A DNA stretch of 17,245 nt, from NCBI GenBank assembly GCA_026421105.1, contig JAPKDI010000008.1, positions 1 through 17,245 on the forward strand. The letters run 5' to 3'. Origin of the DNA: Alphaproteobacteria bacterium (lineage in GTDB: Bacteria; Pseudomonadota; Alphaproteobacteria; SHVP01). The position numbers and the translations under genes were made by a program. The notes beneath the pieces are model-generated. The model was not told the DNA's origin. It did no database searches and saw nothing but the letters and a program-made list of their open reading frames with translations. Each line of letters opens with the position of its first letter. Position 1 is the first letter of the stretch. This document shows, piece after piece, positions 1-5,826 of the stretch.

Positions 1-411
1 CTTGGCCGCCTTCTTTTTGGCTGCCTTCCGCTTTGGGGCCTTCCGCTTTGCGGTTTTCTTTTTAGCGGCCTTTTTCTTGGCTGCTTTCCGCTTCGGGGCT
101 TTCTTCTTAGCGGCCTTCTTTTTGGCTGCCTTCCGCTTTGGCGCTTTCCGCTTCGCGGCTTTCTTCTTGGCTACCTTCTTCTTAGTAGCCTTCTTCTTAG
201 TAGCCTTCTTCTTGACTACCTTCTTCTTGGTGGCCTTTTTCTTTGGGGCCTTCCGTTTAGCTGTCTTCTTGGCTGCCGCTTTCCGAGTATTCCTCCGTAC
301 CGCTGACTTTTTAGCCGCCGGTTTTTTCCGGGCTGCGGACTTCTTCTTCTTGGCAGCAGGTTTCCGCTTAGCGGATTTTCTTTTAGCTGCCAGGGCTGCG
401 ACTTTCGCCAT
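1..411 (-). CDS. Histone H1-like Lys/Ala-rich DNA-binding protein (C-terminus beyond window)
   Basis: The minus strand is open from an ATG at 411 to the window edge (137 codons, no stop reached). A GGAGGG ribosome binding site lies 6-7 nt before the ATG. After a short start (MAKVAALAAKRKSAKRK) the protein is almost only Lys, Ala, Arg and Pro. It becomes a pentapeptide array of the type AAKKK / AAKRK / APKRK / ATKKK, which appears in the DNA as a 15-nt period. This matches bacterial H1-like and AlgP-type C-terminal tails, which bind DNA non-specifically through charge and act in nucleoid compaction or regulation. No globular domain is visible in the portion seen. Pentad count is likely to vary between strains. 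Family call is firm; the exact role is inferred. Confidence 0.85.
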   Translation of the reverse strand, partial: MAKVAALAAKRKSAKRKPAAKKKKSAARKKPAAKKSAVRRNTRKAAAKKTAKRKAPKKKATKKKVVKKKATKKKATKKKVAKKKAAKRKAPKRKAAKKKAAKKKAPKRKAAKKKAAKKKTAKRKAPKRKAAKKKAAK

Positions 412-840
412 TAGAACCCTCCATTATGGTTCTTAATTAAAGACAAGTTTCTTAACACGAGACTGACTAATTTACGTGCAAGTGCGCGGAATCGTACAAA
501 ATTTTGATTCAATAGTCACTGCAAAAAAACAAGCGCTGTAAGGACTCGTTAAGAAGCGACGCTGCGTGAGTCCTTGGCTCATTAGTCGACTCACCCCGAC
601 CCAAGAAGATCATAACTTGGACTCGTTGATTTGAAGTGCGTGGTCACATGATTTGATTGCGACAATGCAACCGGATGGTCGACTTAGACTTGCGAGAACA
701 CGACGACCGTTGTGCTTCGTGTTAGGAGCACAATAACCTAGATGATGGCTTGATTGGTTTGTCTATCGCGCAACACCTGTTCGACTCGACGGGTGCTTTA
801 GCGTGAAAATTCCTTAAAATTCAATGTCTTATCAGGCAAG
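412..840. other. Intergenic region, about 430 bp, no gene seen
   Basis: This gap separates the start of the H1-like gene from the 3' end of the SDR gene, both on the minus strand. It is visibly richer in A+T than its flanks. I found no ORF with a convincing ribosome binding site, no tRNA-like T-arm and no clear terminator after the SDR gene. It should carry the promoter of the H1-like gene, but no hexamer pair stood out. The only structure is the inverted repeat at 540-575, listed separately. Confidence 0.6.
540..575. repeat. Inverted repeat, 8-bp arms
   Basis: AAGGACTC at 540-547 is mirrored exactly by GAGTCCTT at 568-575, with a 20-nt loop. Two G-T wobble pairs could extend the stem inward. 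No T-run follows on either strand, so a terminator is unlikely. It lies about 130-165 bp upstream of the H1-like start and could be an operator or chance. Confidence 0.4.
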
Positions 841-1626
841 TTAAGGTGTAAGACCGCCACCGTTCACATAGAGGACTTGGCCGGTCATGAAGCAAGAGGC
901 GGGACCCGCAAGAAAAAGAATCGGCCCAACGATGTCCTCGGCAACGGCCAGTCGATCCAACGGTATGGATTTTATGTAACCGCTGAACGCGCCATCCCAG
1001 TCACCATCCTCTTCGTCTACCCGGCCGGTACCTCCAGCGAGGAATGCCGTTTTGACGGCAGCGGGCGCGACCGCATTTGCGCGCACACGAGGTGCATTTT
1101 CGACGGCTATACCCTTCGTCAACGCAATTACCCCGGCTTTGGCAGCGGAATAAGGCGCGTATCCCGGCAAAACACGCACCGCTAAGCCAGATGAAACATT
1201 CACAATCGTGCTGCCTTCCGCCATGTGCGGCAACGCGTAACGGCAAATTAGAAACGCTGAGCGCAAGTTGCCCGAGACAATGTCATCCCATGATCCGGCA
1301 TCCCGGTCGACGACCGGAGTTAGGTCGTCACGGTAGCCCACGAGGTTGATAAGTGCGTCGATCTCACCGGCTTCTTTCACTTGTTGGTAGGCCGCGATGA
1401 TCGACGCTTCGCTGTGCGCATCGATCGCCACAAAGGCCGCCTCGTTCGGCGTCGGATGGCGATCATGCGACGCCTTAAGGTCCAGCACGGTGGTTCGGGT
1501 GCCGGTCGCAAGGCAGGCTTTAACAACGGCACGGCCGATTCCGCCGCACCCGCCGGCAACGACCACATGAGCGTCGGGCCCGGGGCCTAAACGGCTAAAA
1601 TCAATGGCGGCTGGGTCTGGGATCAC
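841..1626 (-). CDS. Short-chain dehydrogenase/reductase (SDR)
   Basis: 261-residue classical SDR, an NAD(P)-dependent oxidoreductase of unknown substrate. The cofactor loop AGGCGGIG (24-31) is the TGxxxGxG motif with the Thr replaced by Ala. NLVG at 94-97 replaces the usual NNAG, VNVSS sits at 142-146, and the catalytic pair is Y159/K163 in YSAAK. The C-terminal VNGGG is typical of the family. The start is GTG at 1626; it overlaps the stop of the upstream hydrolase by four bases (GTGA), which implies translational coupling. It is the last gene of the nitrile hydratase-like operon, so it probably acts on a downstream hydroxy or keto intermediate (inference). The altered NNAG and TG positions are unusual but tolerated in some SDRs. 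Confidence 0.88.
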   Translation of the reverse strand: MIPDPAAIDFSRLGPGPDAHVVVAGGCGGIGRAVVKACLATGTRTTVLDLKASHDRHPTPNEAAFVAIDAHSEASIIAAYQQVKEAGEIDALINLVGYRDDLTPVVDRDAGSWDDIVSGNLRSAFLICRYALPHMAEGSTIVNVSSGLAVRVLPGYAPYSAAKAGVIALTKGIAVENAPRVRANAVAPAAVKTAFLAGGTGRVDEEDGDWDGAFSGYIKSIPLDRLAVAEDIVGPILFLAGPASCFMTGQVLYVNGGGLTP

Positions 1627-2333
1627 GGGCCTACTCCTTGTCGCGTCACGCGAGCGATGAAATTAAACATGGCGGTGTGGGCTTGCGCCGTCGCCGCAGC
1701 ATTGAAAACCGGCTGACCTTCGCGACTGAACCCGTGATCTGCATCAGGGTAGTCGTAACACTCGATGTCTGCGCCAATCGGAAGCGCGGCTTTGACGCTG
1801 GCAACTACTGCTGGCGACGCATACTTGTCGAGCGCCGGAAAATGAATCTGGAAGGGTCCGCGAATATTTTTGGCCTCGATGAGGTGCTTCTCTAGCCGCA
1901 CACCGTGAAAGCAGATATTCGCTAACACCTTCAAACGCGCGGCAGAGAGGAGTGCCAGCAGGCCCCCTAGGCAGTACCCCACAACAACAACGTCACCGTT
2001 GCATTCCGGTCGGGCCGCCAGCGCTTCAACTGCGACGCCGATATCCTTGACTGCCAAATCATCGTCCAAACTGTTGCGAGTCGCGAATGCGCGCTCCCAA
2101 TCGGTCCCCGTATAGTCGTACGACACACCCGGACTTATCCGATGGTAGAGGTCCGGCGCCATTGCCGTGTAGCCCTGCGCATTGAACAGCGGCAATCGCG
2201 ACCGAATGAAGTCCGTCATGCCGAATATTTCGTGGAGGACCAACATCCCGGGTGCCGGATTCAGTGACGCCGCGCTGAATAGGGCCGCCATTTCGGCGCC
2301 GTCGCCCATTTTGACGCGGACGTCGTTTCCCAC
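1623..2333 (-). CDS. Dienelactone hydrolase family protein
   Basis: 236-residue alpha/beta hydrolase. LHEIFG (33-38, with E35), the nucleophile elbow GYCLGG (119-124, Cys121), an Asp near 169 (ALDKY) and DADHGFSR (197-204, His200) give the Cys-Asp-His triad typical of the dienelactone hydrolase family. Known members open enol-lactones such as 4-carboxymethylenebutenolide in aromatic or chloroaromatic breakdown; many relatives act on other esters or thioesters. The chosen start is GTG at 2333, 13 nt after the stop of the hydratase alpha gene, with an AAGG element upstream; an ATG eight codons in is an alternative. Its end overlaps the SDR start by four bases. No other ortho-cleavage gene is nearby, so the substrate is unknown. 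Confidence 0.9.
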   Translation of the reverse strand: MGNDVRVKMGDGAEMAALFSAASLNPAPGMLVLHEIFGMTDFIRSRLPLFNAQGYTAMAPDLYHRISPGVSYDYTGTDWERAFATRNSLDDDLAVKDIGVAVEALAARPECNGDVVVVGYCLGGLLALLSAARLKVLANICFHGVRLEKHLIEAKNIRGPFQIHFPALDKYASPAVVASVKAALPIGADIECYDYPDADHGFSREGQPVFNAAATAQAHTAMFNFIARVTRQGVGP

Positions 2334-2346
2334 GGCGGAAACTGCC

Positions 2347-2982
2347 TTAGTTGCTCGGGCTGTCAGGGAACGTCACCCCGACCATGCAATCCCGAGTCAC
2401 GAGAGTAGCGAGTTTCTCCTCGCTCATGCCCTCCGTGTCCGCGGGCCGCGGCGGGAGGACCAGGTACCGCATATCTGCGGTCGAATCGACGACTTTGATC
2501 TCGACCGCGTCATCAAGTTGGGTCCCGAATTCGGTCAGAACGCCCCGCGGATCGATGACGACCCGCCCTCGGTATTCTTTACTCTTGTACCAATCCGGCG
2601 GTGGTCCAAGCAGGACCCGCGGGTAACACGAACACAGTGTGCAAACGACGACGTGATGGAGCGCAGCAGTATTTTCGAGAACAACGAGATTCGGTGCCGG
2701 CCCGACATCATATCCTAGTGCCTCGATCGCGGTCTTTGGATCAGACAGAAGCTGCGCTTTGAACGCCGGGTCCGACCAAGCTTTAGCCACAACCTTGGCG
2801 CCGTCCGCGGGGCTAACGCTATCTGTCCGGTCGACCTGGCGCCGCAGGTCGTCAGCGCTAAATACATTCTTCTCGATCAAGAGTTCACGAATCGCCTGTT
2901 CGAGAAGATCGAATTCCGACGGCGCCTTGCCCTCTTCAATAGGGGCGTGATCGTCGTGGTCATGGTCGTGATGATGGGCCAT
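2347..2982 (-). CDS. nthA: Cobalt-type nitrile hydratase alpha subunit (or thiocyanate hydrolase gamma subunit)
   Basis: 211 residues with the metal-site motif VCTLCSCY at 113-120; Cys114, Cys117, Ser118 and Cys119 would form the claw-setting site. Thr after the first Cys marks the cobalt type (Fe enzymes have Ser). The downstream GPPPDWYKSKEYRGRVV block and LVTRDCMVG are strongly conserved in the family. The N-terminus is His/Asp-rich (MAHHHDHDHDDH), a plausible metal-loading tail. Known family members hydrate nitriles to amides (nitrile hydratase) or hydrolyse thiocyanate (SCNase gamma). Because the partner beta subunit is split here, as in SCNase, the two activities cannot be separated by eye. 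It sits 9 nt after the beta-C gene and 13 nt before the hydrolase. The call to the family is very firm, the substrate is not. Confidence 0.93.
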   Translation of the reverse strand: MAHHHDHDHDDHAPIEEGKAPSEFDLLEQAIRELLIEKNVFSADDLRRQVDRTDSVSPADGAKVVAKAWSDPAFKAQLLSDPKTAIEALGYDVGPAPNLVVLENTAALHHVVVCTLCSCYPRVLLGPPPDWYKSKEYRGRVVIDPRGVLTEFGTQLDDAVEIKVVDSTADMRYLVLPPRPADTEGMSEEKLATLVTRDCMVGVTFPDSPSN

Positions 2983-2991
2983 TCGTCCTCA

Positions 2992-3276
2992 CTACTCCGC
3001 GTCAAGCCAATGTTCATAGATGTCCGCGCTTACGGTATCACCTGGCGCGCCGCGATAGTCGACCCAGACCTCCGTCTGCAAAAAGCGAACGAGATAAAGT
3101 GGTTTTTTGGGAAGACCTTCCTTGCCGTAGGCGAGCTCCTCCGGGTTCCGGAATTCACCGTGAATCGTCTCCACGACGCCCGACTTACCCCGCAAAAAAA
3201 ATGGCGTCCGAATGTGGCCAGGCGGATCCCCGTCCTTCACCAGCACGCGCTGTCCGACCTTGAAGGCGTTGCTCAC
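2992..3276 (-). CDS. Nitrile hydratase beta subunit, C-terminal domain as a separate gene (SCNase alpha-like)
   Basis: 94 residues that match only the C-terminal SH3-like half of nitrile hydratase beta. It starts with FKVGQRVLVKD, then DPPGHIRTPFFLRGKSGVVE (about 16-35), EFRNPEELAYG, the strand PLYLVRF and a closing VSADIYEHWL. In most nitrile hydratases this is fused to the beta N-terminal domain in one chain of roughly 220 residues; here it is an independent ORF, as in thiocyanate hydrolase (ScnA) and toyocamycin nitrile hydratase. The start is GTG at 3276 and overlaps the stop of the preceding beta-N gene by four bases (GTGA), so the two halves are probably translated in step. It should pack against the alpha subunit to complete the metal site. 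Confidence 0.88.
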   Translation of the reverse strand: MSNAFKVGQRVLVKDGDPPGHIRTPFFLRGKSGVVETIHGEFRNPEELAYGKEGLPKKPLYLVRFLQTEVWVDYRGAPGDTVSADIYEHWLDAE

Positions 3277-3575
3277 GCGGATACCTTTTGCCGCAACTGG
3301 TCAAGGCGAGCGCCGATCTCTTCTTCGGACAGCAGTTCCTTCTCAACGATCAAAATCCGGATTGCAGCTAACCATTTCTGGTAATAGCTAAACGACATGT
3401 AATCACGCTCCGTGAGGGATTCGATCGCGCGCCGCAGCTCGTCGACACGAAACTGGCGGCCGTCGAGCATCAGTTTAAGCACCGCGTCGACACGATTATC
3501 CCACTCACTTCTTACGTGGTCTCGTTGGTTGACTGGGCCAAAGTCCTTGCCGCCCAAATCATGAGGTCTTGGCAT
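3273..3575 (-). CDS. Nitrile hydratase beta subunit, N-terminal domain as a separate gene (SCNase beta-like)
   Basis: 100 residues from the ATG at 3575. PHDLGGKDFGPV (4-15) is the signature opening of nitrile hydratase beta. EWDNR holds the Arg that in the family hydrogen-bonds the oxidised cysteines of the metal claw, and FSYYQKWLAAIRILIVEKEL matches the conserved helix SYYExWLxAL. The chain stops where the fused protein would continue into its SH3-like half, so the beta subunit is split. The frame is open back to a TTG at 3611, but the family start and the promoter at 3583-3611 favour the ATG at 3575. No Shine-Dalgarno sequence precedes that ATG. First gene of the five-gene operon. Confidence 0.87.
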   Translation of the reverse strand: MPRPHDLGGKDFGPVNQRDHVRSEWDNRVDAVLKLMLDGRQFRVDELRRAIESLTERDYMSFSYYQKWLAAIRILIVEKELLSEEEIGARLDQLRQKVSA

Positions 3576-3582
3576 GCGACGT

Positions 3583-3611
3583 ATTACAAGGGTTTGGGCT
3601 GAAAACGTCAA
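3583..3611 (-). promoter_or_regulatory. Sigma70-type promoter of the hydratase operon, leaderless geometry
   Basis: On the minus strand TTGACG (3611-3606) and TGTAAT (3588-3583) each match the sigma70 consensus at 5 of 6 positions and are 17 bp apart, the optimal spacing. Only seven bases separate the -10 box from the ATG at 3575, so transcription would begin at, or one base before, the start codon. This agrees with the absence of a ribosome binding site there. Read from sequence only; no transcript data. Confidence 0.6.
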
Positions 3612-3635
3612 TTGTCCCGCACAGATCGTTTTGGC

Positions 3636-3665
3636 AGGAGCGCCCGCTCCTCACACATATGAGGA
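3636..3665. repeat. Two overlapping inverted repeats upstream of the hydratase promoter
   Basis: AGGAGCG-CC-CGCTCCT at 3636-3651 is a near-perfect palindrome with a 2-nt centre. TCCTCA at 3648-3653 also pairs with TGAGGA at 3660-3665. The two stems share the TCCT at 3648-3651 and so exclude each other. They lie about 25-55 bp upstream of the -35 box of the hydratase operon, a plausible place for an activator or repressor site, and just before the decayed plus-strand gene. Confidence 0.45.
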
Positions 3666-3669
3666 AACA

Positions 3670-4239
3670 CCAATATCAAAATGGGGTTTTTGGTTACTCG
3701 ATGTCTCAGTCGAAGCGCTCACGGCTCTTACGAGGGTAATCCCTATCGACATTGTCCCGGCCGGAAACAAGGCAATCGCAGTGGGGGGTGACGGCGAATG
3801 AGTTGCCCGCCGCACAACACGGCAAAGCAATCCTCGTCGGGATCGCCGCAGCAACCGTCCTTCAAATCAGTTTTGCGCGCGTCGCCAGCCAACTGATGGC
3901 AATCATCGGCCAGCTTGTTCTCGAGGGCGCGAAGACGACGGCGGGGTGCCGAACTAAACATTCCGACAAGCGACTATCCAGATCATCGCAGCCGATGTGT
4001 CGATACAGCTGGACAGCGGACTCGCCGTCTCCGGCGCAGCCTAAGAGCACCCAAAGATTCTGGCGGTCGGGTTGATCCTTTCGGTCGCAATGATGGGCGC
4101 CGCGGCCGTCATCATTGCCAAGGCGCTCGACCGATTAAGATGGATCGCCTATGTCAGCCTTTTTGTAATCCCAATCGTTGCCGGGCGTGTGATTCGGGGT
4201 GGTGGTTGGGATGTCCTAGCAGCGCTCAACGGGGGCTAA
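3670..4239 (+). pseudogene. TerC/YjbE-family integral membrane protein pseudogene
   Basis: Pieces in two plus-strand frames line up in order with a TerC/YjbE membrane protein. Frame 1 (about 3682-3801) gives LDVSVEALTALTRVIPIDIV then AGNKAIAVG, ending in TGA. A shift leads to frame 2 (about 3788-3930), NELPAAQHGKAILVGIAAAT with RVASQLMAIIG. A second shift returns to frame 1 (3970-4239) with QIIAADVSIQLDSGLAVSGA, an in-frame TAA at 4042, then ILAVGLILSVAMMGAAAVII, RWIAYVSLF and a final TAA. The acidic GDNA motif of the family reads GNKA, and the linker between halves is mostly deleted. Intact members have about seven membrane helices and are tied to metal or tellurite resistance. It is clearly dead. 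Its tail overlaps the adjacent hydratase pseudogene on the other strand. Confidence 0.78.
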
Positions 4240-4502
4240 TCTCGGTGCGAAGACGCGAGATGCGCGGAGCAATATCCTCTTGATCGAGGAGCCCCTTTTC
4301 CTTCACAAGCAAATAAAGCGCCGATAGCCATTTTGGTAACAGGTGAATGTCAGATAATCCTGTTGCGGCAGCGATACGATCTCTGCGGCGCATCTCGTTG
4401 ACACACCAGTAACCGTGATCTCGCAAAGTGCATAGCATCACGCCTATGCTCTTTTTGCGATCGGACCAAAATTAGCGCCACCTAGGTCTGGGGTCCCGGC
4501 AT
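4226..4502 (-). pseudogene. Broken second copy of the nitrile hydratase beta N-terminal domain gene
   Basis: An ATG at 4502 opens with MPGP. After loss of one base in the next codon (a His in the intact copy) the neighbouring frame reads DLGGANFGPIAKRA and hits TAG at 4446-4444. The next recognisable part, from about 4439 in a third frame, reads LCTLRDHGYWCVNEMRRRD and LLPKWLSALYLLVKEKGLL, ending at TGA 4226. This matches the intact gene at 3273-3575 segment by segment (MPRPHDLGGKDFGPV, KWLAAIRILIVEKELL). About 13 codons are missing, including the WDNR stretch with the key Arg. The tail from 4441 (GTG) could in theory still make a 71-residue peptide. This is a diverged paralogue, not a recent copy. 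Confidence 0.75.
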
Positions 4503-4549
4503 TCGGCTTTGAACCGCCGGGCCTAGCGGTCGGCCAAATCGGACCACGG

Positions 4550-4578
4550 TTGATGCCTTTGTGGGGGCGTCCTAGGCT
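4550..4578 (+). promoter_or_regulatory. Possible promoter of the VOC-family gene
   Basis: TTGATG (4550-4555) and TAGGCT (4573-4578) are 17 bp apart and end 24 bp before the ATG at 4603. The -35 matches consensus at 4 of 6 positions and the -10 at only 3, so this is weak. A GGAG ribosome binding site at 4592-4595 precedes the start. Confidence 0.25.
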
Positions 4579-4602
4579 CGTCAGTGAACCCGGAGCACAT
4601 CC

Positions 4603-5013
4603 ATGCAGGATACTATTTTCCACGTCGCCTTTGCTGTGGATGACCTTTCGTCCGCGCGCGATTTCTACCTCAGCACTCTGGGGTGCAAAGAGCGTGCGGA
4701 TACCAGCGGAAAGAGCTACGCCGTGATTAACTTCTTCGGCGCGCAAATGGTGTTGATCGAAGCGCCCGATGAGGTCGAGCTCAGCAAAGCTGATCCTTCC
4801 GTCGAGCCATACAAACACTTCGGGCTGATCATGGATTGGGAGGACTGGAACGATTTGGCCGACGAGTTACGCGCCAAAAATGTCGAATTCCGGATCGCAC
4901 CTAACGTCAAAGAGCACCCACACATCGGCACCGTCGGCAATATGTTCGTTGCCGACCCAGCCGGAAACTACATAGAGTTCAAGTCCTATAAGGACAAAAG
5001 CAAAGTTCTTTAG
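4603..5013 (+). CDS. VOC superfamily protein (glyoxalase/dioxygenase fold)
   Basis: 136 residues with the two beta-alpha-beta-beta-beta modules of the vicinal oxygen chelate fold. The first opens with FHVAFAVDDLSSARDFYLSTLGC (His at 7), and the second holds YKHFGLIMDWEDWNDLADELR. It closes with FVADPAGNYIEFKSYKD, whose Glu is the usual last metal ligand; His7, the His of HFG and this Glu are the likely metal-binding set. Members include glyoxalases, extradiol dioxygenases and resistance proteins; this short form is usually annotated only as a VOC protein. The ATG is preceded by CCCGGAG. It converges with the methyltransferase gene, the two overlapping by four bases at their stops. Substrate unknown. 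Confidence 0.87.
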   Translation: MQDTIFHVAFAVDDLSSARDFYLSTLGCKERADTSGKSYAVINFFGAQMVLIEAPDEVELSKADPSVEPYKHFGLIMDWEDWNDLADELRAKNVEFRIAPNVKEHPHIGTVGNMFVADPAGNYIEFKSYKDKSKVL

Positions 5014-5816
5014 GCCTTGCGCGCGACCAAGCTCGCATAAGCAATATGGCCAAAGAATGCGCCGTCTGCGGCGCGGCGGCGCGCCTCCGCCTTAAGGGCG
5101 TCGGCAAGAGCGACTCCAATTACGCCCTGCGCTGCAAGCACCTCGGCGCCCCTCTCGGCATGGCCGAGCATATATGCCGGATCAATGACTTCAGCGTAGC
5201 CGTGGCTACGAAACCGTTGAATGTAGAAGCCCGCAGCTTTAGTCATCTCTGGTAAACGGCGAATGATCCAGCGGTCCATCACGTTGTGCTCAGTTACAGC
5301 ACGCGAACAGGCCTGAAGAGGATCGTTCTCCGCCAGCGCAACCGTGGCGGACGCGTAATCACCATCAAACACCGCGATCCACCCACCGGGTTTCAACACC
5401 CTATGGGCTTCGGCTAGCGCGTTCTGGGGCTCCGGAATATGGCAAAGCGCAGTATGTAGGATCGCGACGTCGAAGGTCGCGTTGCCAAACGCAAGGTTGC
5501 GCGCATCGCCAACCTCAAACGACAGTTTTGGCAGATCGGTCGCGATCTGACGTGCCCGGTCGATGAGGATGGGCGACGGGTCCACGCCCAGGACGGAGGC
5601 AGGCGCTTCAAGTGCTGCCAAGACACGTGAGACAGGGCCAGTCCCGCAACCGATTTCAACCACCTTTGCGTCCGCGGGCCACTCAATGTCCCCGAGATAG
5701 GCGTCCAACATCGCGCGCTGATCGGGATTCGCCGCACGAACTTCTAAGCGGTCGGCGATCGTGCGCACCACAGCCGGATCGGTGTCGGCGATCTTCGCGT
5801 ACGGATCTGATGCCAT
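5010..5816 (-). CDS. SAM-dependent class I methyltransferase
   Basis: 268 residues. The SAM-binding motif I VVEIGCGTGPVSRVL spans 52-66, followed by an acidic ribose-binding strand VLGVDPSP, GDARNL, and ILHTALCHIPEP with LKPGGWIAVFDGDY (post-I and motif III regions), as in the UbiE/Methyltransf_11 and _25 groups. The C-terminal part (HGYAEVIDPAYMLGHAERGA onward) resembles small-molecule or demethylmenaquinone-type methyltransferases. It probably acts on a soluble metabolite in the cytoplasm; the substrate cannot be told. It follows the SDR gene at 10 nt on the same strand, so the pair is likely one transcript. Confidence 0.87.
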   Translation of the reverse strand: MASDPYAKIADTDPAVVRTIADRLEVRAANPDQRAMLDAYLGDIEWPADAKVVEIGCGTGPVSRVLAALEAPASVLGVDPSPILIDRARQIATDLPKLSFEVGDARNLAFGNATFDVAILHTALCHIPEPQNALAEAHRVLKPGGWIAVFDGDYASATVALAENDPLQACSRAVTEHNVMDRWIIRRLPEMTKAAGFYIQRFRSHGYAEVIDPAYMLGHAERGAEVLAAQGVIGVALADALKAEARRRAADGAFFGHIAYASLVARKA

Positions 5817-5826
5817 GGCAATGCCC

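Noticed and set aside
1..260. Repeat array resembling a CRISPR or satellite
   Set aside because: The 15-nt units are coding pentads without spacers, fully explained by the H1-like protein.
2..436. Plus-strand open frame rich in Phe, Ala and Leu over the window start
   Set aside because: It is the complement of the Lys/Ala repeat of the H1-like gene; the repeats code sensibly only on the minus strand, where a good ribosome binding site exists.
4444..4818. 124-codon minus-strand ORF
   Set aside because: Most of it is antisense to the VOC gene; only the last residues (DLGGANFGPIAKRA) are meaningful, as part of the broken beta-N copy.
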